The translations under genes were made by a program, and so were the position numbers. DNA of 64,000 bases from CALCKU01 sp964654665 (lineage in GTDB: Bacteria; Pseudomonadota; Alphaproteobacteria; Caulobacterales; Maricaulaceae). The stretch is taken from assembly GCA_964654665.1 (NCBI GenBank), contig CAZZKV010000014.1, forward strand, positions 4,169 through 68,168, written 5' to 3'. Below are positions 63,713 to 64,000 of the stretch, piece by piece (the first letter of the stretch is position 1; each line of letters starts with the position of its first letter). The notes under the pieces were generated by a model. That model saw only the letters and a list, made by a program, of their open reading frames with translations, did no database searches and was not told where the DNA came from.

Positions 63713-63797
63713 GGAGAGGTGGCCGAGTGGTTAAAGGCGTCAGACTGTAAATCTGATCACTATGTGTACGTTGGTTCGAATCCAACCCTCTCCACCA
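63713..63797 (+). tRNA. tRNA-Tyr (GTA anticodon)
   Basis: 85-nt cloverleaf: acceptor GGAGAGG pairs with CCTCTCC, anticodon loop CTGTAAA with GTA at 63747-63749, long variable arm (class II), T-loop TTCGAAT, and an encoded CCA end. It is the first of two tRNAs before tuf, a classical arrangement. Confidence 0.97.
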
Positions 63798-63827
63798 CTA
63801 ACAAAAATGAAGACAGTATTGTTTTTG

Positions 63828-63901
63828 GCGGATATGGTGAAATGGTATCATAAGAGCCTTCCAAGCTTAAGGTGCGGGTTCGATTCCCGCTATCCGCTCC
63901 A
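63828..63901 (+). tRNA. tRNA-Gly (TCC anticodon)
   Basis: 74-nt cloverleaf: acceptor GCGGATA pairs with TATCCGC, anticodon loop CTTCCAA with TCC at 63860-63862, T-loop TTCGATT, encoded CCA end. It lies 30 bp after tRNA-Tyr and 66 bp before tuf. Confidence 0.97.
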
Positions 63902-63967
63902 AATCCTTCTTATGAAGGTGCAGATTTAAACCCGGTCAATGATGACCACAACATGTGAGAAGTAGAC

Positions 63968-64000
63968 ATGGCAAAAGAGAAGTTTGAGCGTAATAAGCCG
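63968..64000 (+). CDS. tuf: Elongation factor Tu, first 11 codons only
   Basis: The window ends 33 bases after this ATG. The visible start MAKEKFERNKP is the conserved EF-Tu N-terminus, and the position after tRNA-Tyr and tRNA-Gly matches the usual tRNA-tufB operon, so secE and nusG are expected beyond the window. Confidence 0.93.
   Translation, partial: MAKEKFERNKP

Noticed and set aside
1..64000. Insertion sequences, prophage or integrative elements
   Set aside because: No transposase, integrase, phage structural gene or terminal inverted repeats seen; the tRNA genes near the end show no adjacent integrase.

Overview
The window looks like chromosomal DNA of an alphaproteobacterium. The evidence is the mutS-glnD-murJ-trpS block, a ChpT-type histidine phosphotransferase beside CheY and CheR genes, the SUV3-like helicase / S4 protein / fdxA / carD / hisS block, ubiB-coaBC-dut, and rpmI-rplT followed by pheST. 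ChpT together with DUF885, DUF4345 and DUF4166 families points towards a Caulobacterales / Hyphomonadaceae-type organism, but that is inference from gene content. The sequence is a draft assembly: two 100-N gaps are present, both flanked by identical sequence. I see no prophage, insertion sequence, CRISPR array or rRNA operon; codon use and style are fairly even apart from a few low-complexity secreted proteins.

Layout. 1-4.3 kb: 3' part of comM, a PAS-linker-receiver protein without a kinase core, and an AmpG-type permease. 4.4-14.4 kb: mutS, glnD, murJ, trpS, a copper-chaperone-like lipoprotein and rsmB, all forward and mostly overlapping. 14.5-17.5 kb: a secreted repeat protein (with assembly gap 1) and a DUF885 metallopeptidase. 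17.5-20.6 kb: reverse cluster chpT, a degenerate CheA-like protein, cheY and cheR. 20.7-23.2 kb: ydbL, ynbE and two adjacent MscS-type channels. 23.3-29 kb: ubiB, coaBC, a small periplasmic protein, dut and acs. 29-32.5 kb: an unknown membrane protein, a short prepilin peptidase, an Arg/Pro-rich secreted protein and a possible small RNA. 32.5-36.4 kb: a tight four-gene lipid/ester operon. 36.4-40.1 kb: selO, yceI, cytochrome b561, a secreted nuclease. 40.2-46.4 kb: SUV3-like helicase, S4 protein, fdxA, carD, hisS. 46.4-53 kb: a frameshifted small gene, a DUF4345 protein, assembly gap 2, a secreted HExxH/TPR protein, and a 1332-residue RTX/CAP/PPC exoprotein. 53.1-57.9 kb: rpmI, rplT, a Nudix hydrolase, pheS, pheT. 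58-63.6 kb: a DCC protein and DUF4166 pair, a PlsC-like acyltransferase, dapD, alternative oxidase, an rlmB-type methyltransferase. 63.7-64 kb: tRNA-Tyr, tRNA-Gly and the start of tuf.

Most of the window is housekeeping: mismatch repair, nitrogen sensing, cell-wall lipid flipping, translation, ubiquinone and CoA synthesis, acetate activation. The more unusual content is (i) a signalling cluster where a CheA-like protein seems to have lost its catalytic residues and CheR has altered motifs while CheY is intact, next to the CtrA-pathway phosphotransferase ChpT; (ii) a hybrid sensor that kept PAS and receiver but not the kinase; (iii) several secreted proteins of unusual composition; and (iv) an alternative oxidase. 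None of these alone proves a new system; the ChpT/CheA-like cluster is the best candidate for follow-up.
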